Positions 1 to 6,355 of a stretch of DNA of 8,439 nt are shown here, piece after piece. Each line of letters begins with the position of its first letter. Positions within the stretch are counted from its first letter, which is position 1. A program made the translations under genes and the position numbers. This DNA is from Methanosarcinales archaeon (GTDB lineage Archaea > Halobacteriota > Syntropharchaeia > Alkanophagales > Methanospirareceae), in assembly GCA_016649585.1 (NCBI GenBank), contig JAENXH010000044.1, forward strand, positions 1 to 8,439. Reading direction: 5' to 3'. The notes beneath the pieces are model-generated. The model was not told the DNA's origin, ran no database searches, and worked only from the letters and a program-made list of their open reading frames with translations.

Positions 1-12
1 CTATACACTCAA

Positions 13-24
13 TAAATAATATAA
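13..24 (+). promoter_or_regulatory. Possible TATA box for the KAP NTPase / adenine deaminase operon
   Basis: An AT-rich stretch reading AAATAATATAAG resembles an archaeal box A. A start site about 25 nt downstream would fall near position 43, just before the GAGGT ribosome binding site (50-54) of the first gene. The match to TTTATATA is imperfect and the window begins just upstream, so a more distal promoter cannot be excluded. Confidence 0.3.
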
Positions 25-65
25 GGTGCATCATTCTATCATCTTGTTAGAGGTAAGATGAGACA

Positions 66-1922
66 ATGCCGGAACTAAAAATACTTGGCGATTCGCCGAC
101 AACAGAGGATGGATTAGGCTTTGACTCATATGTAGCTATTCTTTTAGATGCGATACGTAATTTCGATGCTGAAAGTTCTTTGACGATTGGCATTCATGGA
201 AGCTGGGGCAGCGGAAAAACGAGCTTGATGCGAATGCTTGAAAAACGGTTTGAAGATGATAAGGCGGTTAAGACGATTTGGTTTAACGCGTGGGCACATG
301 GAGAAGGAGAATCTATCGGATTAGCGTTACTATATCGAGTGCTTACTGAACTCCAAAATGAAGAGGGGAACAAAGAAAAAGTTGGAAACGTACTTGCGAA
401 CGTTGGCAAATTACTCGTTGATGCCGGATTGCGAAAAACAACAGGAATAACTCTTGAAGAGGCACAAGAACTTTTCAAAGATAGTATTGAGATCAAAAGC
501 ACACTGAGAGATGATTTTGAAACAGCGATAGCTGAGAGCTTGCAGAATAAACGGTTAGTGGTTTTTATTGACGATTTAGACAGATGTCTACCGGAAAAGA
601 CAATAGAGATCTTTGAGGTAATCAAACTCTTTTTAGACGTCTCCAAGTGTGTATTCGTCATTGGAGTGGCGAGAGAAATGATTGAACGTGGGATTGAGGT
701 GAGATACAAAACTAATGGCAAATCGCCGATCAGCGGAAAGGACTACATTGAGAAGATAATTCAGGTTCCGTTTATCCTGCCACCGATTAGAGAGAAGGAT
801 ATGATACGATTTATTGAGAACTTGGGTATCAGCAAAGAAGAAAGGGGATATGCGGAGATTGTTGCAAGAGGCACGGAATGCAATCCGCGACGAGTGAAGA
901 CGTTTTTAAATACGCTGCGGATACGACAGGAGATTGCGGAGCAAACAGGAGAGGGAATTAAATTATCGGCAAAACTTTTTGTTATCGAGTATACCTTTCC
1001 TGATTTTTATAAAGACATCGTAAAGTATTGGGAACAAGATTTTCTCTGTACGTTAGAACGACTGGCAAAGGGAGATACAGATGATGAATTGAGCAAAGAG
1101 ATGGAAGGTTCAGAAACCCTGCAAACCTATTATGGAATTGAGGATTTAAAGAGCTTATTGAAAGACGAACCTTTCTTTTGTGGTGTTGATATCGAGCCTT
1201 ATATCTATCTCTCAGGTACCAAACCAACTGAGGAAGTCGTTTTGGACGAGTTACTAGGTGACGATTCAGTAAAATGGGAGCATGCGGCAAATAAAATTAA
1301 AAAGATGCCCGATTCCGACAAGCTACAATATGTGAACATACTCATATCGAAATTAAAAGGTGGGACAGAAAGTGAACGTAGAAGAGCAGCATTAGGTCTT
1401 GGAAGAATAGGCGATCCCCGAGCTGTTGACCCTCTCATAAAAGCATTGGAATCGAAGGATGAAGATCGAGATGTGCGCTTGCTCGCCGCAAAAGCACTTG
1501 GAAAGATAGGTGACGTAAGAGCGATAAATACATTGATAGAAACATTAAAAGACGAGAATGCAGAGGTTCGTATGATAGCTGCAGAAGCTCTAGGAAAGAT
1601 AGGTGATGTTCAAGCGGTTGACTCGCTCATCGAGGCGCTACAGGATGAAGAAGAACATGTTCGTGCGTACGCTGCAGAAGCTCTTGGAGAGATAGGCGAT
1701 ACTAAAGCTGTTGACCCCCTTATCGGTGCTTTAACGGATGAGTTTCCAGAAGTTCGTGGGGCTGTTGCATATGCTCTTGGAGTGATAGGGGATTCTATAG
1801 CAGTTAAGCCATTAAGAGAGGTATTAGAATGGGAAGGGGTAGGAGTAGATGAGATTATTCTTGAATCTATTGAGAAACTTGAAGCTAAACAAACAACGCT
1901 TGCCGAGGAGCAAGCAAAATGA
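66..1922 (+). CDS. KAP-family P-loop NTPase with C-terminal HEAT-like repeats
   Basis: A 618-residue protein. Seen: a Walker A motif GSWGSGKT at residues 45-52, a KAP-typical WFNAW stretch near 72-76, a Walker B region VVFIDDLDR at 165-173, and an arginine-containing NPRRVKTFLN motif near 273-282 that is common in KAP ATPases. Residues about 436-590 hold five HEAT/PBS-lyase-type repeats of about 31 residues with the core ALGxIGD. No membrane helices are evident between Walker A and B, unlike the membrane-inserted KAP subgroup, so a cytoplasmic protein is expected. KAP proteins are ATPases often linked to membrane complexes, plasmids or defence loci; HEAT repeats normally bind protein partners or nucleic acid. 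The ATG at 66 lies 11 nt after GAGGT (50-54). The ATG at 58 is in another frame. The stop overlaps the next start (ATGA), implying translational coupling with adenine deaminase. Family assignment is firm; the biological role is unknown. Confidence 0.9.
   Translation: MPELKILGDSPTTEDGLGFDSYVAILLDAIRNFDAESSLTIGIHGSWGSGKTSLMRMLEKRFEDDKAVKTIWFNAWAHGEGESIGLALLYRVLTELQNEEGNKEKVGNVLANVGKLLVDAGLRKTTGITLEEAQELFKDSIEIKSTLRDDFETAIAESLQNKRLVVFIDDLDRCLPEKTIEIFEVIKLFLDVSKCVFVIGVAREMIERGIEVRYKTNGKSPISGKDYIEKIIQVPFILPPIREKDMIRFIENLGISKEERGYAEIVARGTECNPRRVKTFLNTLRIRQEIAEQTGEGIKLSAKLFVIEYTFPDFYKDIVKYWEQDFLCTLERLAKGDTDDELSKEMEGSETLQTYYGIEDLKSLLKDEPFFCGVDIEPYIYLSGTKPTEEVVLDELLGDDSVKWEHAANKIKKMPDSDKLQYVNILISKLKGGTESERRRAALGLGRIGDPRAVDPLIKALESKDEDRDVRLLAAKALGKIGDVRAINTLIETLKDENAEVRMIAAEALGKIGDVQAVDSLIEALQDEEEHVRAYAAEALGEIGDTKAVDPLIGALTDEFPEVRGAVAYALGVIGDSIAVKPLREVLEWEGVGVDEIILESIEKLEAKQTTLAEEQAK
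1371..1838 (+). repeat. Five tandem HEAT-repeat units within the KAP NTPase gene
   Basis: The 3' quarter of the gene encodes five consecutive repeats of about 31 codons. Each has the pattern AAxALGxIGD followed by an AV-PLIxAL helix and an acidic linker ending in VR. The nucleotide copies are diverged, but pieces such as gctctaggaaagataggtga and gctcttggagagataggcga recur at about 93-bp spacing. This is a protein-level repeat, not a DNA satellite. Confidence 0.85.
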
Positions 1923-3643
1923 CTCCAAAAAATTTAATAGACATCGCCTCAGGCAAAGAGAAAGCGGATTTGGTACTTAAGAACTGTAGAATCGTGGATG
2001 TGGAAAACGGTTTTATCTTTGATTCTGATATTGGCATAACCTCTGACAGAATAGTGGAAATCGGAGCAGGTCTGAACGGCACTGTGGTTATTGATGTTGC
2101 GGGCAAGTTCGTTTCTCCAGGTCTGGTGGAGCCGCATGTGCATTACGAAAGCAGTAAGCTACCTTTGAGTGCGTTTGTGCGACTGATCATGGCTCATGGC
2201 ACCACTACGGTCGTGAACGATCCCCACGAGATTGCCAATGTTCTTGGTGTCAGAGGCGTTAATGAAACACTCAGGGAGGCGCGACTCCAACCGATCAGCG
2301 TGTATACGACAATTCCGAGTTGTGTTCCCGCCTCACCCTTTGAGACCCCCGGTGCGACGCTGAGCGTCAAGGAGGTCGAAGAACTGCTTACTGAGGACGG
2401 TGTCATAGCCCTCGGCGAGCTGATGAACTTCCCCGGTGTTATCAACGAGGATCCGATTGTCATGGGTAAAATCGCGACCGCTAAGAAATCTGGTAAAATC
2501 ATCGAGGGGCATTGCCCGTTGCTGAGTGGCGAGGGGCTTAAAAAGTACTATGAAGCGGGTATCAGCTCAGACCATGAAGTGACCGAGGGTTGGGAGCTTG
2601 AGGAGAAGATAAAACTGGGCATGAGCGTGTATATCCGGTTTGGCAGTCAAGCAAAAGATCTGCAGAATCTGGTTGGGTATATCCTGGAGAATTGTATCCC
2701 TACGGCGAATTCATCTTTCTGTACCGATGACCGGCATATTGGAGATCTAATACAGCACGGCCATCTTGATTACACGTTGCAGACCGCGGTGAGCTTAGGA
2801 CTCGATCCGATCACGGCGCTCCAGATGGCTACGATCAACCCCTGCAGGCATTTTGGGTTAGACGATAGAGGGGTTGTTAAGGTCGGTTACCGGGCAGACC
2901 TTGTGGTCTTCGATAGCCTTGAACGATTTACTCCTGAAATGGTAATTGCGGGTGGTAAGATTGTCGCACGTGACGGTACAACACTCGTTCCAGAAGTTGC
3001 GTTTGATTACTCGTTCGGGCTTAACACGGTGAACTGTCTCGAAATCTCTGCTGAGCAGTTTGAAATAACGTACGAGGGTGAACGAGCAAAGGTGAATGTC
3101 ATAAGAGTCATGGAAGGCAGCTTGATAACAAAATCATTAATCAGCGAAATGGAAGTAACTAATGGCACGCTTGAAGCTGACACCGAGCATGACATAGTGA
3201 AAATCGCCGTGATTGACCGTCATACAGGACGGGGCGGGTTTAGTGTTGGTTTTGTAAACGGTTTCGGATTAAGAGAAGGTGCTATGGGCTCTACCATTGC
3301 CCACGACAGCCATAATATCATTGTAGTCGGAACCAATGATAGCGATATGGCTGCAGCGGTCAATGCGCTGAGAGAGATGGGCGGCGGAGAGGTTGTGGTC
3401 TCTGGAGAGAAATGTAAGAAACTCGCTCTCGAGTATGCAGGCCTCATGGCGCTCAACGAGCCTGCGGATGTCGTAAAGAAGATGGAGGCGCTTGAAGAGG
3501 CATACCATGAGTTAGGCGGGAAATTAACGTCGCCGTTTATGGCGCTGAGTTTCCTTGCCCTACCGGTGATTCCAGCACTGAAGATAACGGATAAAGGGCT
3601 TGTAGATGTGGGGAAAATGAAGATTGTGGATGTTTTGGTATGA
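1919..3643 (+). CDS. ade: Adenine deaminase
   Basis: A 574-residue member of the amidohydrolase-fold adenine deaminases, which hydrolyse adenine to hypoxanthine and ammonia in purine salvage. Seen: the N-terminal ADLVLKNCRIVDV strand, metal-binding HVH at residues 73-75, DPHEIANVLG at 101-110, GELMNFPGV at 166-174, EGHCPLLSG at 196-204, SDHE at 217-220, CTDDRH at 268-273, and the C-terminal AHDSHNIIVVG block at 461-471. All hallmark blocks are present and the length is normal for the family, so the enzyme should be active. The start ATG overlaps the stop of the NTPase gene; a GAGGAG sequence (1905-1910) lies 8 nt upstream inside that gene. Codon use looks more GC-rich than in the NTPase gene, hinting at different origins. 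Other amidohydrolases are unlikely given the match to every Ade-specific block. Confidence 0.96.
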   Translation: MTPKNLIDIASGKEKADLVLKNCRIVDVENGFIFDSDIGITSDRIVEIGAGLNGTVVIDVAGKFVSPGLVEPHVHYESSKLPLSAFVRLIMAHGTTTVVNDPHEIANVLGVRGVNETLREARLQPISVYTTIPSCVPASPFETPGATLSVKEVEELLTEDGVIALGELMNFPGVINEDPIVMGKIATAKKSGKIIEGHCPLLSGEGLKKYYEAGISSDHEVTEGWELEEKIKLGMSVYIRFGSQAKDLQNLVGYILENCIPTANSSFCTDDRHIGDLIQHGHLDYTLQTAVSLGLDPITALQMATINPCRHFGLDDRGVVKVGYRADLVVFDSLERFTPEMVIAGGKIVARDGTTLVPEVAFDYSFGLNTVNCLEISAEQFEITYEGERAKVNVIRVMEGSLITKSLISEMEVTNGTLEADTEHDIVKIAVIDRHTGRGGFSVGFVNGFGLREGAMGSTIAHDSHNIIVVGTNDSDMAAAVNALREMGGGEVVVSGEKCKKLALEYAGLMALNEPADVVKKMEALEEAYHELGGKLTSPFMALSFLALPVIPALKITDKGLVDVGKMKIVDVLV

Positions 3644-3651
3644 TTTGAGAA

Positions 3652-3673
3652 TAGCGAAGAGTGTTTTTCGCTA
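3652..3673. terminator. Hairpin between convergent genes, possible bidirectional terminator
   Basis: TAGCGAA (3652-3658) pairs perfectly with TTCGCTA (3667-3673) around an 8-nt loop. It starts 8 nt after the adenine deaminase stop and overlaps the stop codon of the minus-strand gene. There is no long T run after the stem on either strand, so termination is only a guess from position. Confidence 0.4.
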
Positions 3674-4201
3674 CAAGTATTGTTGGATTTTTCGCCTGAT
3701 CCCGTACTTACCAGCCCGAACTAAAGATCGCAGGATTAATTCCCCTATCGACCAAATAATAAATCGAAACCTGAGCCAACGCAGTAACAGCCCTAAAAAA
3801 CGAATTTGCTTCACAGACCTCACCTTTAACTGTTCAAAACACCAGTTAGTCCAGCTAAGATGAGCTTTGATTATCGCAATACCGTCCGTACGAGCCAGAA
3901 TATTCTCATCTATTAGGACCAGCATGTCACCGTCCAGTTGGAATAGCGTACGCGCCGCCACAGTATTCTGCTGATTTTTTGTGCATGGTGGTATGATAGT
4001 ATCGAAAACGAACTGCCCGCCTTTGAATACACCATGTATGAGCAGTTTCAGCCAGAAGAATCTACGTGTTGTCTTCCGTTTCATGACAGAGGTTGGATCT
4101 TTTATTAGTTGCTGCGTGAGTTCCGGATCTTCGCAGTACTCAAACACCGGAGTCACGGGATATTTCTTGTACGAGATGTGTATTCCTAATGTGACGTTCA
4201 A
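3671..4201 (-). CDS. Protein of unknown function
   Basis: I do not recognise this 176-residue protein. Visible features: a basic middle (KRKTTRRFFWLKLLIHGVFKGG, split here as KRKTTRRFF then WLKLLIHGVFKGG, about residues 41-62), a stretch TVAARTLFQLDGDMLVLIDE near 79-98 that looks like a conserved folded core, a WTNWCFEQL segment near 116-124, and a hydrophobic arginine-containing C-terminal region (about 133-160) that could be an amphipathic or membrane helix. The best start is TTG at 4199-4201, with AGGAGG (plus coordinates 4214-4219) 12 nt upstream, a slightly long spacing. The frame stays open without a start codon up to a stop just before 4219. It lies 21 nt after the stop of an upstream stub gene on the same strand, suggesting an old operon. 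It may be intact, or may be missing its N-terminus. Confidence 0.5.
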   Translation of the reverse strand: MNVTLGIHISYKKYPVTPVFEYCEDPELTQQLIKDPTSVMKRKTTRRFFWLKLLIHGVFKGGQFVFDTIIPPCTKNQQNTVAARTLFQLDGDMLVLIDENILARTDGIAIIKAHLSWTNWCFEQLKVRSVKQIRFLGLLLRWLRFRFIIWSIGELILRSLVRAGKYGIRRKIQQYL

Positions 4202-4222
4202 ATCACAAACTGTCCTCCTAAG

Positions 4223-4351
4223 CTATTTGCCACGCAATGACTTGATAATTTCAAAGAACGTGGTCATCACGCCATTTCGGTAATTCACACCCGTCTCCAC
4301 ATTCCGGTTATGAAGCCGCATCAGTTCTTCCGCATTATCTCTACTGAATAA
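4223..4351 (-). pseudogene. C-terminal stub of an unknown gene, cut at the miniature IS element
   Basis: An open frame of about 42 codons ends at a TAG (4223-4225). It includes DNAEELMRLHNRN, then TGVNYRNGVMTTFFEIIK, and finishes SLRGK. This reads like genuine protein with an amphipathic C-terminal helix, but there is no start codon. The frame becomes meaningless at the boundary of the inverted repeat beginning at 4353. The missing N-terminal part is not found on the far side of the element (4555-4604). It sits directly upstream of the unknown gene at 3671-4201, with that gene's AGGAGG between them, so the two probably formed an operon. Function not recognised. Confidence 0.5.
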
Positions 4352-4352
4352 T

Positions 4353-4374
4353 GTATATGCTCAATAGAGAGTGG
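4353..4374 (+). repeat. Left terminal inverted repeat of the miniature IS66-type element
   Basis: Begins GTATATGCTCAATA and carries GTGG at bases 19-22. It matches the right-hand repeat of the same element at 17 of the 18 fixed positions. IS66-family ends characteristically begin with GTA. Confidence 0.75.
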
Positions 4375-4532
4375 AAAGAACCCAAATCCCAAGCATTGGA
4401 AAAGGAATTTGACGAGTTATTTTCGACAGATACGGGTTAAGAGGAACGGATAAAAGAATAGCCCTTACCAGAGAGAAGAAGGAAGAACTTCTGCTTGTAC
4501 TGAGGTTCCCTGAAATACCCCTTCATAACAAC
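4375..4532 (+). pseudogene. Internal fragment of an IS66-type transposase gene, frameshifted
   Basis: Two frames join to give a relative of residues about 336-393 of the intact transposase at 6803-8218. The first frame yields ALEKEFDELFSTDTG (compare RRFNSLFSTKTG). After a TAA at 4438-4440 and a one-base loss near 4447, the second frame yields RIALTREKKEELLLVL then RFPEIPLHNN (compare RIALTKEKEAKLLLVL and DYLETPLHNN). The slice stops just before the catalytic glutamate that follows the HNN motif. It lacks the start, the first two catalytic aspartates and the C-terminus, so it cannot encode a transposase. The sequence differs enough from the intact copy to derive from a different IS66 relative. 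Confidence 0.8.
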
Positions 4533-4554
4533 CCACCTTTTATTGAGCAGATAC
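4533..4554 (-). repeat. Right terminal inverted repeat of the miniature IS66-type element
   Basis: Read on the minus strand it starts GTATCTGCTCAATA and has GTGG at bases 19-22. It mirrors 4353-4374 and corresponds to the transposase 3'-side end seen at 6767-6788. Confidence 0.75.
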
Positions 4555-4604
4555 GTTGTTGCACTTGCACTACTCAAAAGTAATCATAGACAGGGCTATA
4601 AATT

Positions 4605-5129
4605 TTACTTCTCTTCCGCCTCGGTCTTTTTCTCGTGTAACACCCATCCAGAAGAATCTATTTTTCCGTTTGGTAATACAACTATTGTTCCATCGCCTGT
4701 CTTTAAGCGCGTTTTTCTGAGCGTGACATCAATAATCTCTCCCCTATATTTCATCGTCTCAATTTCGCCACCAATATTAAAGTGCCTGTCTAACAGGAGG
4801 AATACCCCCGCCACCGCATCGCTTAAGGCATCCTTAACGGCTAAGGCAACAGCAAGCCCAACCAAAACTGAGGCACCTATGAGAGGCTTGAAAATCTCTT
4901 CTAATTTCAGTTCATACGTGACATACATCAGAACGGCGAACCATAAAACATAGACCACGGCTCTTCGTAAGATGTTCTGTGCATCCAAAGGCAGAGCAGT
5001 AGTGCTTAAGAATCTCCTAATAAGCCTTTTAATTATGCCAATTACAAAGAAAGCGACTACCGGAACCAGTATCACTTTCAAATACGGCACAACCGCTTGA
5101 GAAAAACCAAATATATCTGTCATATCCAT
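4605..5129 (-). CDS. Short MscS-family mechanosensitive ion channel
   Basis: A 174-residue membrane protein. Hydrophobic segments lie at about residues 13-34, 57-73 and 82-113. The last is the glycine/alanine-rich pore helix (GASVLVGLAVALAVKDALSD), followed by the MscS beta-domain signature DRHFNIGGEIETMKYRGEI and VLPNGKIDSS. Family members gate on membrane tension and release solutes during osmotic downshock. The protein ends soon after the beta domain with a charged tail (HEKKTEAEEK). It therefore lacks the alpha/beta vestibule domain of the 286-residue E. coli MscS; I read this as a natural short form because the stop follows a sensible hydrophilic end. The start ATG at 5127-5129 has GGTGAT (5135-5140) 5 nt upstream. 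It is probably transcribed alone: a terminator separates it from the peptidase gene upstream and a TATA box precedes it. Confidence 0.87.
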   Translation of the reverse strand: MDMTDIFGFSQAVVPYLKVILVPVVAFFVIGIIKRLIRRFLSTTALPLDAQNILRRAVVYVLWFAVLMYVTYELKLEEIFKPLIGASVLVGLAVALAVKDALSDAVAGVFLLLDRHFNIGGEIETMKYRGEIIDVTLRKTRLKTGDGTIVVLPNGKIDSSGWVLHEKKTEAEEK

Positions 5130-5134
5130 CTATA

Positions 5135-5140
5135 ATCACC
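5135..5140 (-). promoter_or_regulatory. Ribosome binding site of the MscS-like gene
   Basis: GGTGAT on the minus strand, 5 nt before the ATG at 5127-5129. It supports that start over the internal ATG two codons later. Confidence 0.7.
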
Positions 5141-5160
5141 TATCCTGTATGTGTCTTCGT

Positions 5161-5170
5161 ATTTTATAAA
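5161..5170 (-). promoter_or_regulatory. TATA box for the MscS-like gene
   Basis: Minus strand TTTATAAAAT is close to the archaeal box A consensus. A start site about 25 nt downstream would fall near 5141, giving a very short leader just before the GGTGAT ribosome binding site. A second AT-rich candidate (TATAATAT, about 5174-5181) lies slightly further upstream. Confidence 0.5.
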
Positions 5171-5198
5171 CCGATATTATACAAGCATTCATATAGTT

Positions 5199-5226
5199 AA
5201 AAAAATGAGGGGATACGAAGATCCCC
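5199..5226 (-). terminator. Intrinsic terminator after the cysteine peptidase gene
   Basis: On the minus strand GGGGAT (5226-5221) pairs with ATCCCC (5214-5209) around CTTCGT. After a short TCA it is followed by seven T residues (5205-5199). It begins 22 nt after the peptidase stop and upstream of the MscS promoter, so it should separate the two transcription units. Confidence 0.75.
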
Positions 5227-5248
5227 CACGAATTTGCCTTGTGTTGAG

Positions 5249-6166
5249 TCACTTAAATACCCCTGTATCAACCCATTCTTGACGGAGAAGCACCCAGAAG
5301 TCCCTTGCCAATACTTTAAGCACATACTCGTATGGCAGCCAACCATATCCTCTGTCTCCCCATCCATTGCCCCAAGAATTTCGGATAAGCAGTGCACCCT
5401 TGGTCTCAGTTCCACAATCGGCATTCTTGATCTTCTTCTCGTCATCATACCCGACTGCAACAATGGCATGACCCCCCAGAGCTCTTTCACGGGAACACGG
5501 GAATGGAATCTCTCCATCTCTTGAAGCTTGGCTAATTGAGTCATAGACTACAAATCCGAACAGCGAAGGAAGCCCGGATGCCAGATAGGTTTTTATCCTC
5601 GATAGTAGCTTAGCTCCGTAAATTCCGGCAGGGTCAAGCCGAACGTATTTAATCGCTTGATAGTTCTGTGCGAAAGCATAGCAAAATGCAGGCGGCTCTA
5701 TGTCAAAGTGGTGTGTTGGTACAATAGGGTCGGTGGGTTTTTTGTCGGTGTAAGGCCAGTACTCCTCTGGAGGGACTCCAAAAAGTACCAGAGCCTGCAT
5801 TGTTGTTCGAAGATATGCACCCGTGTCGCCTGTCATGTGCATTAGATTCCTCGTTGCTTTGTACAAAAAGAGCCGAGAAGCATCAATATGTTTCCCGAAC
5901 GCTCTTCGCTCAGAGTATTCCACAACTCCTACGGCTGCGTTCGCCGTGCACGATCCAACGCCCCCCTGGTCCTCGACAGGAGAGAACCACATTCTCAGGT
6001 CTACTGAAGGATTTGGAAGGCTACCCCCTCCAGTCACACTTGTTTTTTCAAGCAGTGGCTTAATCGCTTCGAGTTCTCCCGTGTAATCCCTAAAATCTGG
6101 ATAATCCGGAAGCCATCCAAACCGATAGGTCTTCTTTTCTTCCATTTCTTCCCTTCTTTCTTCCAT
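5249..6166 (-). CDS. Papain-family (C1A-type) cysteine peptidase
   Basis: A 305-residue protein with the complete papain catalytic set. The oxyanion glutamine is in VEDQGGVGSC (Q67), the nucleophile is C73 in GSCTANA, the histidine is H233 in GGHAIVAVGYDD, and the asparagine is N263 in IRNSWGNGWGDRGYGWLPYEY. The N-terminal block GWLPDYPDFRDY (residues 18-28) is typical of the prokaryotic C1 branch. No signal peptide or membrane segment is visible; the N-terminus is strongly charged (MEERREEMEEKK), so a cytoplasmic location is predicted. The N-terminal extension is only about 50 residues, too short for a classical inhibitory propeptide of the cathepsin type. The ATG at 6164-6166 is chosen because GAGGTGAT lies 7 nt upstream; the ATG seven codons later is less well placed. 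It should hydrolyse peptide bonds; substrate unknown. It has its own promoter, a long structured leader and a terminator. Confidence 0.93.
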   Translation of the reverse strand: MEERREEMEEKKTYRFGWLPDYPDFRDYTGELEAIKPLLEKTSVTGGGSLPNPSVDLRMWFSPVEDQGGVGSCTANAAVGVVEYSERRAFGKHIDASRLFLYKATRNLMHMTGDTGAYLRTTMQALVLFGVPPEEYWPYTDKKPTDPIVPTHHFDIEPPAFCYAFAQNYQAIKYVRLDPAGIYGAKLLSRIKTYLASGLPSLFGFVVYDSISQASRDGEIPFPCSRERALGGHAIVAVGYDDEKKIKNADCGTETKGALLIRNSWGNGWGDRGYGWLPYEYVLKVLARDFWVLLRQEWVDTGVFK

Positions 6167-6173
6167 TTTTTAT

Positions 6174-6181
6174 ATCACCTC
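6174..6181 (-). promoter_or_regulatory. Strong ribosome binding site of the peptidase gene
   Basis: GAGGTGAT on the minus strand, complementary over all eight bases to the usual 16S rRNA 3' end, 7 nt before the ATG at 6164-6166. It decides the start codon. Confidence 0.85.
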
Positions 6182-6204
6182 TTATTTGTTTTGGGTATTT
6201 GTAT

Positions 6205-6304
6205 AGCGCCCCTCCTCGGCGCTCTGATGCACTTACCACAGTACCCTTCTCAAGGCCGCCGAAGGCGCTCCTTTTAAGGGCAAATCCCCGAGCATCTCGG
6301 ATTT
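6205..6304 (-). promoter_or_regulatory. Structured 5' leader of the peptidase mRNA: three consecutive hairpins
   Basis: In transcript order: hairpin 1 (6304-6282) pairs AAATCC-GAG with CTC-GGATTT, with CC bulged or in an alternative register. Hairpin 2 (6280-6244) is an extended stem CCCTT, AAGG, CGCC closed by TTC and returning GGCG, CCTT, AAGGG with small internal loops. Hairpin 3 (6223-6205) pairs AGCGCC with GGCGCT around a 7-nt loop. The leader runs from the promoter at about 6356-6365 to the ribosome binding site at 6174-6181. This could be a cis-regulatory RNA or riboswitch-like element. It matches no class I can name, and an independent small RNA is also possible. The pairings are seen; the function is inferred. 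Confidence 0.45.
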
Positions 6305-6355
6305 TTCAAACCGTGGTTTTCTGCTTAACATATACTATTAACCTATATTTCGCAG

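Larger units (their letters stand above)
4353..4554 (+). mobile_element. 202-bp miniature, non-autonomous derivative of an IS66-family element
   Basis: The stretch is bounded by two inverted 22-bp ends. Left end (4353-4374): GTATATGCTCAATA, four variable bases, GTGG. Right end, read on the minus strand (4554-4533): GTATCTGCTCAATA, four variable bases, GTGG. The same end, GTACATGCTCAATA plus GTGG at the same offset, flanks the intact IS66-type transposase gene at 6767-6788. Between the ends lie 158 bp (4375-4532) homologous at protein level to an internal slice of that transposase. The homology stops exactly at the inner edges of both repeats. The 8-bp flanks (TGAATAAT and GTTGTTGC) do not match, so no target duplication is preserved. 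It is best explained as an internally deleted copy, MITE-like in structure. Confidence 0.75.

Noticed and set aside
194..721. Minus-strand open frame of 175 codons inside the KAP NTPase gene
   Set aside because: It is antisense to the Walker A/B region of a clearly real gene, its translation is serine-rich and featureless, and no ribosome binding site was seen.
2194..2502. Minus-strand open frames within adenine deaminase (also 3007-3195, 3220-3456, 3269-3508)
   Set aside because: Shadows of a gene with all family motifs on the plus strand; low-complexity serine/proline translations.
66..3643. Calling the first two genes a RADAR defence system
   Set aside because: The deaminase carries adenine deaminase (Ade) motifs throughout, not those of an adenosine deaminase of the RdrB type, and the ATPase is much shorter than RdrA; only an analogy is proposed.
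3981..4283. Plus-strand open frame of 100 codons opposite the unknown minus-strand gene
   Set aside because: The minus strand has a longer frame, an AGGAGG before it and an upstream gene end in register; the plus frame crosses the end of the stub gene.
4543..4953. Plus-strand open frame of 136 codons opposite the MscS-like gene
   Set aside because: Antisense to a protein with the MscS signature; it begins inside the inverted repeat of the miniature element.
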